Source of the DNA: Arctopsyche grandis
Taxonomy: Eukaryota; Arthropoda; Insecta; Trichoptera; Hydropsychidae
Length of the DNA stretch: 64,000 bases
Reading direction: 5' to 3'
Assembly: GCF_051622035.1 (NCBI RefSeq)
Contig: NC_135359.1
Span: 20,971,501 to 21,035,500, forward strand
Position numbers and translations under genes: made by a program. This document shows, one piece after another, positions 12,416 to 23,430 of this stretch (the stretch's first letter is position 1; every line of letters starts with the position of its first letter). The notes under the pieces are model-generated. The model ran no database searches. It saw nothing but the letters and a program-made list of their open reading frames with translations, and had not been told where the DNA came from.

Positions 12416-15400
12416 TCAATAACAATCTATATTGTTAATTTCAGACGAAGGCACATAAGAACCAAGTATATCGTCCATTAATGACTGGATATCAGTAGAA
12501 ACACCAATATTCCATTTCTTTTTCTCATCAATGGCCTTTCTGAAGTCGGTTTCCCGTACAGTCGACACAAAAGCCACTGGTTCGACAAACATATTCGATA
12601 TATTCTTCGGCTTCATTTCAACCTCTTCGCTTTTAGTATCGTCAACTTTCAACCTATCGGCGTATACATGAGCGAGCAAATTGACATCCTTGGAATTGAC
12701 AATCGATTCTATAACACTATCAGAATTTTGACCAGCATTCAACATCAGGCAGTTTGTCTCGCCGCGAATGTCTGCAGTGTTTCGATATGTGCCTATTTTG
12801 GCGATTTCAGCATCGTTTTTCAAAAAATTCTCATCGAAAATAGGCCGAGACGGTGTCGACAGTTTATCAGTTTTGTGGTCGATTTCTGTCATATTATACT
12901 TGTCGAGTAGCTGTATCAGTTCGTTTATTATCTGCAGTGCACTTTCCATGACTTCGATTTCTGAATCGTCTTTCATGCAGCACAATAAGACTCCTAAACA
13001 GCCTCTCAAAGCTAGTTCGTTTAAAATTTTCTTCAAGCGTTTTTTGATCTCGCCTTCGTTGAGTTGTACTATTTTTCGGTTCTCTTTTGAGAATGTGACC
13101 GATGGGAATATTCCGTCGATCATTCCCTGATGCGACATTTGATTGGCGATAACCTTCCTCCAAAACTGCAGCGCTGTTAATTGAACTTCCCAATGGAGGT
13201 CCTCGGCCGCCGCATGGAACATTGCCATGAACACACTGTCCAATAACGGCGCGGAAAATTTCTGATATTCGTATATATTTGTCATAACGCTAGCTGCTTC
13301 TTTGCGCACGATCCCCTCAGATTCTTGATGTAGTAGATTCATCATTTTAGCCTGAAAAATCATTATTCAAAATTCATCTTTTTGAAAGCTTTAACACTGA
13401 GCAATAAAAAAATCACGTTTTTGAGTTTACAGACCGGAACTAATTTTATTCTATTACAGATAAACCCAATTTTTTTCGTACACGAGTACTAAGAATTCCG
13501 TACACGAGTACTAAGATCTATGAACAAATTCGATATAAAAGCAAGAAGAGAGAGCGCGATCGAGACATTTAATATGCCGAAAAAATGTTTCACTGTTCAG
13601 ATTCGCCCCGAGTTTCCAATGATCTATATCCCAGCATTCGAATAGAAACGTTGTGGGGTATAAATATTTGTAAATACGATACTCATTCATATATGGGTAT
13701 ATGTAAGTGGCGAAGAAACTTTTTCTACTCTCTCGATGACAAAACGGTATTTTGCCTCCGAAATCCCAGAACCAGACTCCAAGATACTGCGGACCAGAGC
13801 ACCATACAGAAAACGCAGCACGAACGGGTTTTTAAAATGATACGCATTCTGCATAACAAATCCAAGCATCATTGAAGATCTGTTACATAATCTTCTATGT
13901 GACGATCAAATTTAAACGTAATTTCCAAATCTTTAGTCCACAGAGTATATAGGTGGGTAGCATATTTATAATAATCAACAGATTCGAGATGCTAGAAACG
14001 GGGATAGGTTACAAAGCTTTGGTGGAACCGTTTCAACAAAGAAATCAGACAAATTGGCAAACCTGGAGTCACATATATCCAAGGTCTGGCCACCAACACC
14101 GGGCCAGGGATTGAACCCGTGGACCCTCAGTTGAAAGCATTATACGCTAATCATTGAATTCGAATATTATAATGACTTATTGGTTCGCTCTTGTTTATGA
14201 GATATTAGCGTTTAAAGAAAATCCTAGTTTTTACAGCTTTTGGTCTTTACCTCAATTAAAGCAAGTATTAGAATCAATAGTCCATATACTTGCATACTTG
14301 CCATCTCTACATACTACATACTTGCCACACTTGCACACAGCACTTGCCTTGATTTTGAGCTAATGACCGCTAAAGCCAAAAAACTGTCAAACGAGAGCGA
14401 ACCAACAAAACCATTATCATATTCGAACTTAGTAAAGTATTAGCTCTGCTCTGGTAATTTTTTTTTTGTTGCTCAGTGTAATCGTAAAAAAGTTACATAA
14501 TACTTACAGGCAAATCTAGATATTGTAATTGGTTCTCCCACATATTCCGAATTCGGACCATTACGCCGATACAGCGTAAGGCTGATGATCGTACATAAGA
14601 TTCAGAATCTTCCATCGCTAATGTAACAACTAATTCGGGTAGATTGTTTTCTGAAATTTGTTGTTGAAATGCGGGAAATTCTAAAATTGAAATACATTAG
14701 AGTTAAACATCACTATCAGGACTCAGTTTATACATGTATTTAATATCAAATTATTTTAAATGTTATTTTAATGTGTGAGTATAATTACATACATTCATAT
14801 ATATGTATTAGGAAAATGATAAAATAACCACTTCATATTAGAAAGTAACATTTAGCCATTGTCTGTATTAAGATTGTAGTTAAAAATAACTTACTAATTA
14901 CAGCAACATCTGATACAACGTATAAAAGTTCCATAGCCGAGTCTCTGATGTCCCAATTGAGATCGTGCAACTTTTCATATATAGTTTTACCAATCTCTTC
15001 AATGATAGAACCGTGTGCACTATCGACGAGTAATGCTAAATTAGGCGACAGAAACTTTTTGATCGTCAACTGAGCAAGTTTGAAAGCTTTAATAACAAGC
15101 TGAAATATAAAAAGAATCAACATTTAAAAAGAAACTCAATGCTTTGTAATGTCAATGACAAAATTAGAAAATACCTTTGCATCTAAATTGCTCGTTTGAA
15201 TGACTTTTGAGCAAAAATTATAAACACACAAAACCTCAACAGTATCCTGCCATGGAATATCGAATTCATCGATGTAAATGTAAACGGCTTCCAGCAGAGA
15301 CGATAGTAAAAGCGAGTTTTCCCAACTGTCTACTCCGACGACTATGTAATTAGCTTCTATGTTTTCGGGGGCAAAATCTTGAAATCTATAAAAGTACGAT

Positions 15401-16892
15401 TGAAAAATGATGACAGCTTGTGGTTTGGACAGGTATTTCTTCAATCCAATGGTAAATTGTATTGCCTTCACGGCTAATTTTATATCATTTTTCTCTTTTA
15501 TTAAATCTCTAAGAGCATAAGCGAGCCTAGTAGTGTTCTCACAAGCGAGCGCTATTATCTTTTCAAAATACAGTTCCATAAAGTCGTTCTTTTTCACTTT
15601 GAGCGAACAAACCATCGGAAGGATGCTCATGATGATTATCTGATTGGTGAAATCGTAATTTTTGTCTTCGTTCACGACGATCAATGATGCATTGTAATGG
15701 TTCTGCACTTTAATTATATATGAGAATGAGAAATTGCTGAGCTCTAGAATACCTTCAATGTCACGTTTCGATATGAGTGCAGTAATTAACTGACTGTGAA
15801 TCAAACAAAATTCTTTAACATCATTCTGTGAGATCCCTTCAAAATCCATTTTGTCAACATAGACTTTAGATACACGAATAAGTAACAACAATTTCGATAT
15901 AGTACTAAGTAATTGAGATTTTCGACAGAGTTGAAAGAGATTCCAAAGATGGCAGTCTAAATTGAATTGTTTTGTAAGAGCTCTTATTATAATATTCGAT
16001 TTTCCAAAATGTTCTATGTTGTCTAATATGTTAATTAAAATTTGAAGTATCGGTGTCAGATAATTGTCCATAGCGAAATTTTCTTCATCGTCCATGATAG
16101 TGTTATTTTTCCACTGATGATTAATGAACGGGGTTACTATATTGGACAAAACCTCATTGCATTCTTTATCGAAGTTAAAATCGTTCAACTGCCATAGAAA
16201 TTGAGAGATAAAATTCAAATTGGTCCTCGATATGTATATCGTATGATTCTGATGAGACTGTTTGACCACTTCGCTCCAGAGTTGACTCTCTAACAGATAC
16301 AAAATCCCCGAACGGTGACAACTCATACTCGATAAAATTTTCAATGTGCCAAGTTTCAACGAGGGATCCTGATGTTGCAAGATGCATATCTTATTATACA
16401 CATCATTTTTCATCAAATTGCCAAATATCGGTTCTTTTTCACTCGCCAATGCAGTAAGGCGCAAAATGAAAGATTTTATAGATTTGTTTGTATCTATTAA
16501 AGCACCATCCCATTCAGACGCACAATGAATAATCCATTTCGTTACAGAAGGCAATTCTATGATTCCAGCATCTAAAAGGTAAATACAATTATTTCGTTGT
16601 TACAATATAAGATATATGATGGGTGCCGATTATTATCAAATAAGGGCGCAAACACACAAGATTGGGTGTGTTTTCGCCCTAAATCAATGTAAGTGGCTAG
16701 GTTATGTGTTAGAGCGGGATGAATATACGCGAAATGCCAAGTGTGCGATAGAGACAGAGCGAGTGCATTAAGTATACCTGTTTGTAGATGTGAAAGTAGC
16801 GTTTCTAGGCATGAGGATTGCGGTGCAGCTGCACCCGGTTTTACCAGCTGTTGAAGCACCAGCGATAGACGACGCTCCATCTTTTTGTACAA
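12416..16892 (-). CDS. BRAT1: BRAT1-like HEAT-repeat protein
   Basis: Five exons on the minus strand: 16778-16892, 15175-16571, 14895-15099, 14508-14680 and 12416-13351 (stop). All junctions keep frame and give 941 residues from the first Met, or 937 from MERR four codons later, which I think is as likely. The start (LQQLVKP...CLETLLSHLQ) resembles BRAT1, where a CLE-LL motif opens the protein. The remainder is helical HEAT/ARM-type sequence, for example EIGKTIYEKLHDLNWDIRDS and EDLHWEVQLTALQFWRKVI, the paired-helix pattern of this family. BRAT1 supports ATM/DNA-PK signalling and binds the INTS9-INTS11 module of Integrator in nucleus and cytoplasm. The chain ends in Asp-Cys-Tyr. Intron 4 carries a SINE fragment. 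I am fairly sure of the family, less of strict orthology. Confidence 0.8.
13492..13535. repeat. Two-copy 22-bp tandem repeat in BRAT1 intron 4
   Basis: The unit CGTACACGAGTACTAAGA occurs twice in succession. The unit also holds the small palindrome GAGTACTC-like GTACTAAG; no function is inferred. Confidence 0.6.
13968..14160 (-). mobile_element. SINE fragment (tRNA-derived head), copy 1
   Basis: Read on the minus strand, it holds a B-box-like GGGTTCAATCCC (plus 14107-14118), a decayed A box near 14140-14155, and a body matching the fuller copy at 22370-22876 (GAACCGTTTCAA, AAATTGGCAAAC, GGAGTCACA on the plus strand). The 3' tail part is missing. It lies in BRAT1 intron 4. Confidence 0.7.
16644..16681. 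repeat. Short GC-rich hairpin in BRAT1 intron 1
   Basis: AGGGCGCAAACACAC pairs with GTGTGTTTTCGCCCT across a short loop, a 15-bp stem with one mismatch. It is conspicuous in AT-rich intronic DNA; significance unknown. Confidence 0.5.
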
Positions 16893-17087
16893 TTAAGCAG
16901 GCTCAATAAGCCTAATGACAGCTGTCATCGAAGCCGCTAGTGGAATTGTACTCTAATTCAGTATTACCAATATAAGATTTATACATTTGGAAATAACCGC
17001 TATGCATAGAATGGTCATTGTTAACAAAAGTATCGTCTAAAAGCGAGCCATCGAAGAGAGAGACGGAAAGTCAGAAGAGAGACAAGA

Positions 17088-17110
17088 GAGAGAGAGAGAG
17101 AGAGAGAGAC
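17088..17110. repeat. (GA)n microsatellite
   Basis: An uninterrupted GA run in the spacer between the BRAT1 and Ku80 genes, which are transcribed divergently. GA tracts are common in insect promoters, and this one lies about 200 bases upstream of the BRAT1 start. Confidence 0.7.
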
Positions 17111-17291
17111 GAAGTGTAGCAAACAATGAACAAACTCTGCCGCGCAGAGTTTCTGTATCAACATTTTTGGAGGTTGAGAGCGATTCTATACATTCTACTT
17201 CTATGCCGCTATGTAAAAGAAGTGACCGTGAAAAAGTCGAAAATATTCATTTATCATGCATACATATGAAAAACGGTTAGTATATATATAT

Positions 17292-17455
17292 CAGTGGCGT
17301 GCGGTAAAAGTCTCTCTCCCCCCGTCGTACATCCTCACTTAATTTGCGCGAGCAGGATACAATAGGAACAAGAGGAACAGGCTTTCCCCTCCTGCGCGCG
17401 CACATTAAACAAGGCTGTATGACAAAAAGAGAGATAATTTCACCGCATGCCACTG
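17292..17455. mobile_element. hAT-type MITE enclosing foldback-element sequence
   Basis: Termini are CAGTGGCGTGCGGT on the left and ACCGCATGCCACTG on the right, flanked on both sides by ATATATAT (a possible 8-bp TSD, though low complexity). The interior (about 17336-17407) matches the inner arm of the foldback element at 2487-2846, including TTGCGCGAGCAGGATAC and GGAACAGGC. Confidence 0.75.
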
Positions 17456-17475
17456 ATATATATTATATATACATA

Positions 17476-17590
17476 GTACCGTTTACCATGCACCCTTTTT
17501 TTTGATCTTTCAATTTTCGATCTTTGCCTTTCGATATTTGCTTTTCGATACTTGCTTTTTCGACCATTTCACTTCCGGTCCCGTGTGGTA
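17476..17590. repeat. Outer-arm remnant of the foldback element
   Basis: GTACCGTTTACCATGCACCC followed by a T run and GATCTTTC-type repeats matches the right arm of the 2487-2846 palindrome (2736-2810). Together with 17292-17455 this is a broken or chimeric copy. Confidence 0.7.
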
Positions 17591-17654
17591 GACCCGTATA
17601 ATATTGAAAAAAATATAAAAATATCAAATATATAGTTCTTTATTTAATTATTTT

Positions 17655-17870
17655 AGGTTTTATGAAAATTTGTACTGGCCCAATAAAAAGCGTTTTGGGT
17701 TAGGTTTTGCAACGTTTATTGTCACTGTTATAGCATTCGTTGTTAATTTATTTAATATTTTAGTGTGTCTGGATAGTATTGAATGTACTTCCCAAAATAA
17801 CGATTTCGTGTTCTATAACTGCGAGTTAATATATACAGAATCGTGTGCAAGTTTGAACATGTCAAACTGA
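17655..17870 (+). other. Short hydrophobic open frame upstream of Ku80
   Basis: A TTTTAG acceptor-like site is followed by an open frame including FGLGFATFIVTVIAFVVNLF, a plausible membrane segment, and a stop at 17868-17870. I recognise no family. It may be a small-protein exon, a 5' leader exon of Ku80, or chance. There is an AG acceptor (TTTTAG, about 18007) just before the Ku80 start, so Ku80 probably has an upstream non-coding exon in this area. Confidence 0.25.
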
Positions 17871-18022
17871 CGTTTATACCGTGATCGTTGAGTCTTGTTT
17901 CCATTACAAGTTTTTCGTTTTAATAATATTTTGTTGGTTTTTAAAGTGTAATTACTTCCTTATTTTTGAAATATTTAAGTTGTTTAAATTTAATTGTTTT
18001 ATTTTAGACTAGGATTTGTGCA

Positions 18023-20383
18023 ATGGCACCTTCAAGCGTAGAAGCTACAGTTTTAATATTAGACATTGGTCCTTCGGTTGCTCGCAAAGAAAAAAATGGA
18101 ACGCTTAGTTTTTATGAAAAGGCTCGTAGCTGTATAATGAGAATAATTGAAAGAAAAATCTTCAGTCGGCCATGTGATTTGATAGGAGTTATTATAATGG
18201 GTTCCGAAGACACTAATCATTATTTTGATAGTAATGACCATAGATATCGAAACTTAAGCATAGCCATAAAACTCACAACACCTTCGTGGGATTTGATTGA
18301 AAACCTTGCAGAAAATGTAAGTTCTTATTATTAAAAAATAGTAATTAATAAAATGCAATAACATTTATTTGAACTGTTGTTTTCATTCATACATATATAT
18401 TTGATTTAAAATATACTTTTCACAACGTAGGTCAAAACTTCAGAGTATAATGCGGATTGGATTGGTGCCCTTATAGTAGCAGCAGATTTTTTAGAAAGTG
18501 ATCTTGGGAATACAAAAGTAGCTCACAAAAAAATTGTTTTAATGACAGACTTAAAAACATGCCCTAAAGTAAACGAAGTTGATATAAGTTCGGTTAGTTA
18601 AATATAATATTAAAATATGTCATTATCTATGTATGTATATTGAATTTTAGTAAATTCTTACATATTTTTCGTCTTACAGGTGGTTGATATGTATCAATCT
18701 AAAGAGCTAGAATTGATTGTAATAGGACCCGATATTTGGATAGATGAAGACTCCGAGCCTGCATACATGATGGATAAAGGAAAACAACAAGAAGAAAGTG
18801 AAATTATTCTAAAGAAAATTGTATCAGATTTGAGCGGCATCACTTGCAGCTTTGAAGAAGCTCTATTGCAATTGATATTTCATAAAAGAAAAGCAACCAA
18901 TCCTTATCCATGGAATGTAGATTTGTGCATCGGCTCCAATATTTCTATACCTGTTTCAGGCTATGGTAAAATCAGAGACGATAAAACCATTGGTCAATGG
19001 CGCAAACGTTATAAAGGCCCAAACGATGAACAGTATTTCAACCCTGACCAAATTATTAATAAAAAGTCATACTTCCAAAAAGAAGACAATACAACAGCTG
19101 TAGATGAGTTGGATATTGTAAGTGGATACTTGTACGGACAGACTGCAGTTCCATTCACAAAGTTAGATAAAACCATGGAATATGAGTCGGGACCAAAGTG
19201 CCTAACAGTATTCGGCTTCACTAAACGAAGCAATATTAATTGGAATAATCTATCCGGAGATGGCACAACATATGTTGTTGCTAGAAAGGGTGATGAAAAT
19301 GCAACAATAGCTTTAGATGCTTTAGTTACTACTTTGGAACGATTAAATCTGGTTGCGATAGTCCGAAAAGTATATAACAAAAGTACAGCACCACATATGA
19401 ATGTTCTTTTTCCAAATGTAGACGACGATTATAAATGTTTGTCTATGATCAACCTTGCATACAAAGAAGATTATAGATACATGGCGTTTCCTTCATTGAA
19501 TAAAAAGAAATATATTGCCAATGATGACCAGATTAAAGCTATTGATGATTTAATTGATTCTATGGATTTATCAGCAGTTGATGAATACGGCAGGGAATTT
19601 CTTTCTTTGGAAAATTCTGTAAATCCCGTTATACAACATTTCTTCGATACTATTTCGCATAGAGCTCGTCATCCCGATGAACCATTACCGCCTATCAGAC
19701 CGGAAGTACAAGAGTTGTTGGAGGTACCAATACCGATTACTAAAATTATGCTTGAACCGTTGGAATCAGTGAAGAAAAATTTTGAATTGATCATTCATGA
19801 GAAAGTAAAAACTGGAAAGTATTGGGTAAATCAAAATTTAAAACAAGAAGATAAATCATCTGATATAGCTGAACCATCTACATCCTCTATTACTCCAAAA
19901 GTCTCAACTGTTCCAAAAGTCTCAACTTCGGTTGCGTCTATTATGGCGAGTCAGACAACGCGTGTTGGAACTGTCAATCCAGTCAAAGATTTCACGGAGC
20001 TTTTACAAAACGGAGAACCTTTTGATTCGGTTTGCGAACAAATGATTGAGTCGATAGAGAGACTTGTGCTTTTTACACTTTCCAGTAACAATACAAAACC
20101 ACTGTCTGCTCTCAAAGCACTCAGGGTGGAATGCGTTTTGAAAAACACGTTGATTTTCAATAATTGGATATCTCAATTTAAAGTCGCCCTTTTGGAAAGA
20201 TGCAAAGAAGATTTCTTTGATGTTCTCGTTGCACAAAAATTGGGTCTTATCACCAAAACAGAAAACCCGAGTAGTACTTGTGATGAAGCTGCTGCAGTTT
20301 TATTTTATAACGCCAAGTCCAATCAAAGGGGCAACAATCTTAATGAAATTGATACCTCTGAAATAGATAACTTATTCGATTGA
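18023..20383 (+). CDS. XRCC5: Ku80 (XRCC5), DNA end-binding subunit of the Ku heterodimer
   Basis: Three coding exons, 18023-18316, 18431-18592 and 18680-20383 (stop TGA), join in frame to 719 residues, close to the usual 730. Order of parts: N-terminal vWA-like domain (residues 1 to about 240, starting MAPSSVEATVLILDIGPS); the Ku beta-barrel that encircles DNA (about 250-450, with PFTKLDKTMEYESGPKCL and GFTKRSNI); the helical arm (HFFDTISHRARHPDEPLPP, a Ku80 hallmark); a linker rich in Ser/Thr with a repeated PKVST motif; and a C-terminal helical domain (about 570-700) ending in an acidic tail EIDTSEIDNLFD. Ku loads on double-strand breaks and recruits the end-joining machinery in the nucleus. 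The ATG follows a TTTTAG acceptor at about 18007. Poly(A) signal AATAAA at 20431. The copy appears intact. Confidence 0.95.
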
Positions 20384-20430
20384 AATGTTAATTTATGTAA
20401 TATTTTGTTATTATGCACATATTATATTAC

Positions 20431-20436
20431 AATAAA
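20431..20436 (+). terminator. Poly(A) signal of Ku80
   Basis: AATAAA 48 bases after the stop codon, followed by a GT-rich stretch (TTATTGTGTATAAC). Confidence 0.7.
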
Positions 20437-20636
20437 AGAATTTAATTGCTGTTATTGTGTATAACTTTTGTCCCAGTTTATAAACCTTATTTATGAAATG
20501 AAACTATATTTCATATCAGTAGTTTCTGCAATAGGCAAGTCGGACGCCTGCATGCAAAAATACTTTTCTGTGACAAATTCTGTGGTAGCTTACAAGCTGT
20601 GGTTTCCAGAGAATCTTTTTAAAAATACAATGATAG

Positions 20637-21040
20637 TGTTGCGTAGGGGTGGGTGGAGGATCCAAGTAAAAGGCCAACAGTCGTCTCACAGCATTTATTT
20701 ATGATTAAGGAGATACACGCACTGGCAGTGCTCAGTCCAGAATGACCTGATATCGCGTAAGTATCGCCTTATAAGGGATAGATCTCTCAGGACATCTTCT
20801 ACGTCTAATTTGTTTGCCTATTGTTATGGTCACGTACGGATATGTCTTCCCACGACACGGTACAGATCAATTCTGCGAAAGGACCAATACCAGCCAACTC
20901 GGTCGCCATTGTTTAGCCTACATGCACTTAGCTTGTCGCTAAACCTTAAAACCACTTACACCGGTCACACGGTCTCTCAGGACGCTACCCGACCTAATCC
21001 GATCGCAATTACTCGGCGACTCTTTTTAGTATACGTAACA
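20637..21040. mobile_element. Solo LTR (404 bp) with 4-bp TSD
   Basis: The segment starts TGTTGCGTA and ends TACGTAACA, imperfect inverted ends of TG...CA type. The tetramer ATAG lies directly outside both ends (20633-20636 and 21041-21044). The interior has higher GC than its surroundings and no open frame of note. No second LTR or internal region is present, so this is a solo LTR, probably of a Gypsy-type element (4-bp duplication) left after recombination. The frame at 20810-21106 within it is not a gene. Confidence 0.8.
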
Positions 21041-21132
21041 ATAGTAAATGTATGTCTCCATTCGAAAATGGTCTCCCAGAAATATGTAGCTAAGTATTAT
21101 AATTGAGTAACATCAAGCAGGTCAAAATATAA

Positions 21133-21256
21133 GGGCGGCCGTGGTTCAACAATGATTAGAAATGTGTTGTGTTCACATTTCATAAAATATTAGGGCAGCC
21201 GAGGGTTTTTCTTAAGAAAAAGTCTAGGAATGATCGCCCCTAAAATTCGGCCGCCC
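21133..21256. repeat. Element with GGGCGGCCG / CGGCCGCCC ends
   Basis: GGGCGGCCGTGG at 21133 and CGGCCGCCC at 21248-21256 form short inverted ends around an AT-rich centre. No clear TSD was found. Possible small MITE; weakly supported. Confidence 0.4.
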
Positions 21257-21584
21257 GTGTGAATTGCACACATAGCATACATATATGGACAAACTCAAAA
21301 TCTCGATTCCTATTGGTCGAAAAGCTTTGGTATAATGTCTAATATGCGCGAACCTAAAAAAATGTGATTCTTATTGGTCCAAAACATTTTAACTGACTGC
21401 AATTAGGATCACTCATTTTTATTCCTACTTCAAACGTAACATTAAATATTCCATAGTAATTTTATTTACAGAGTATATCAAATTATAAAGGAATCGGTTT
21501 GATCCTAATATTGAGAGTTTAATTTTTACACATTTAATGTAGTTTATTCTGGCTTCGAGTGCATTATTTCAAAATATATTTTTT

Positions 21585-21750
21585 CGGTTCGGTGATTACT
21601 AGTCAAATGTGAACCGGTCACAGGACAACCGGTCGCTCTAGATCGGTCACACGTGATCACCCGTCACACTAAAACTGGTCACGAGAAAACTGGTCACAGC
21701 CTAAAACTGGTCACACCCGAAAATTGATCACGAAAAAACTGGTCACCCAA
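21585..21750 (+). repeat. Degenerate tandem array of GGTCAC units
   Basis: Starts with CGGTTCGGTGATTACTAG, identical to 43512-43529. About nine degenerate copies of [A]CCGGTCAC / AACTGGTCAC / ATTGATCAC then follow at 10-17 base spacing up to about 21750. Conserved GTCAC spaced like this looks like a degenerate minisatellite inside a transposon terminus. Confidence 0.7.
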
Positions 21751-22369
21751 AACTTAAAAATTGGGTCCGTTTACCATTTTTTCATTTACCCAAACTATTA
21801 GAGAATTGCTATTGTAATGGGAAATGATCAAATCTGTAATAAAATTATACTAATCTCTTTAAAGCTCATTTTTATTCAAAATTATAACTGATTTTATTTC
21901 GATGTTTACTTATTTTTTTTAAATGAAATTTTTTCCATGTTGAAGAAAATTTCAAGCAGTATTAAAATGACACAGGACCTAGATTTTATTGAAATATTAT
22001 ACATCCTTTTCGTGGTTCATATATCAGAGTGAGACAGCGATATAATGTAGGTCTAAGCACAGCAGGTGTCATCCCTGGGTATAACGCAAGTATTGATTTG
22101 TTTATGACAGTAGTTCAAAACATTTTTCCATTTGGTGAGTCACCGTTTGCATTGATTTAAAACTGTACCCACAGACTCTAAATTTTCTATACTTAATATC
22201 CAAATAAGTATTTCAGTACGCTTGTCTAGTATTGAATGGATTGTAAATTTTAATTAGATCAGTCAGAGATTTTTTTATTATTTTTTCAAATATACTTGAC
22301 AATGTGGCAATGCTTTATATATATTTTTTATAAATGATCAAAGATAATATAACAAAGCAAATATTTCGA

Positions 22370-22876
22370 ATATTTTATTTTTATTTTTATTACAATCAAT
22401 GTACACTCGTCATTACAGATCGCTCCAATGCGACGAGTATACGATAACGGTCAGAATACAACAATACATATAATACAATCAGAATAAAATCAGAATACAT
22501 ATAATATAATATATAATGAATTACAGAAATAATAATCATAGAGACATCTATGGATTATTTTAGATTTTGTGCACAATTATTATTAAAATTTTTATACACA
22601 TAATAAACACGAAATTATAGAGATGTCCATAGATTTCAGATTACTGTGCATAATTTCTACAAATTATACACACAGATTTGTGACAACAGGAAATGATCTA
22701 TTACCAATTTTCAGGAACCGTTTCAAAAATGATCAGAAAAAATTGGCAAACTCTGATAGAGAAACGATCGATTTGGAGTCACAAAACCCCCAAATCTAAC
22801 CAGTAGTTTGACGACTCGAACCATTGTTCTCAGTGGTGCTAAATATATACGCTACCATTCAGCCAAACTGCTGGTT
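22370..22876 (-). mobile_element. tRNA-derived SINE, fullest copy (copy 2)
   Basis: Read on the minus strand from about 22876: an RNA polymerase III A box TGGCTGAATGGTAGCG (plus 22850-22865), a B box GGTTCGAGTC (plus 22813-22822), about 270 bases of unrelated body containing GTTGTCACAAATCTGTG, and an end near GACGAGTGTACATTGA with an A-rich AATAAAAATAAAAATAAAA tail (plus about 22375-22395). The tRNA-like head is not a functional tRNA, as the acceptor stem does not fold. Two related copies are at 13968-14160 and 41225-41523. Confidence 0.85.
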
Positions 22877-23430
22877 AGAATATAACATAATTAATTTTAT
22901 TTAGTGTAAATTTTATAAAAGGTGGACTATCACTCACATCTAGTGTAGGCTGGGTAATACTGGGAGACCTAAATAAATCAGCTTACAGTTTCATTCGAGG
23001 GTTCTTTTGCCGTGTGTTGAATCTTTACATTCGTCTGCGCAATACCTTAATTAGAACACTTATTCGCTTTAAAATTTAATTAATTTCCGAAAATAAAAAT
23101 GAAATTTGTAACCCATCATTTGAATATTTTTCGTATTGATCACAGCTGTTCATAATCTATAATCCATCGTTTCACGCGTAAGTAGATTTTCAGACCTACA
23201 AAGTGTAATTTTCTGTACTGTACATGTACATACTGTTTAATATAATTGCTAATTAACCATTTATAGATAATCAAGTAATCATGTCCGAGATGGAAAAAAA
23301 TGGCATTTATATATGCTACCATAGTAACGATTGGTGAATAGCCCAAAGTAAGGAGTGCATTAGAATTTTTAGAATATAACAGTCATGTATGAGCATTTGT
23401 TGGTTGATTGTGTCGTGGGTCTCGTCAGGA

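Noticed and set aside
12668-13193. Overlapping open frames on both strands within the last BRAT1 exon
   Set aside because: Shadows of the real minus-strand reading frame, which is continuous and joins in frame to upstream exons.
22813-22865. Possible tRNA gene
   Set aside because: A and B boxes are present, but no acceptor or anticodon stem folds properly and the sequence runs on into a repeated SINE body.
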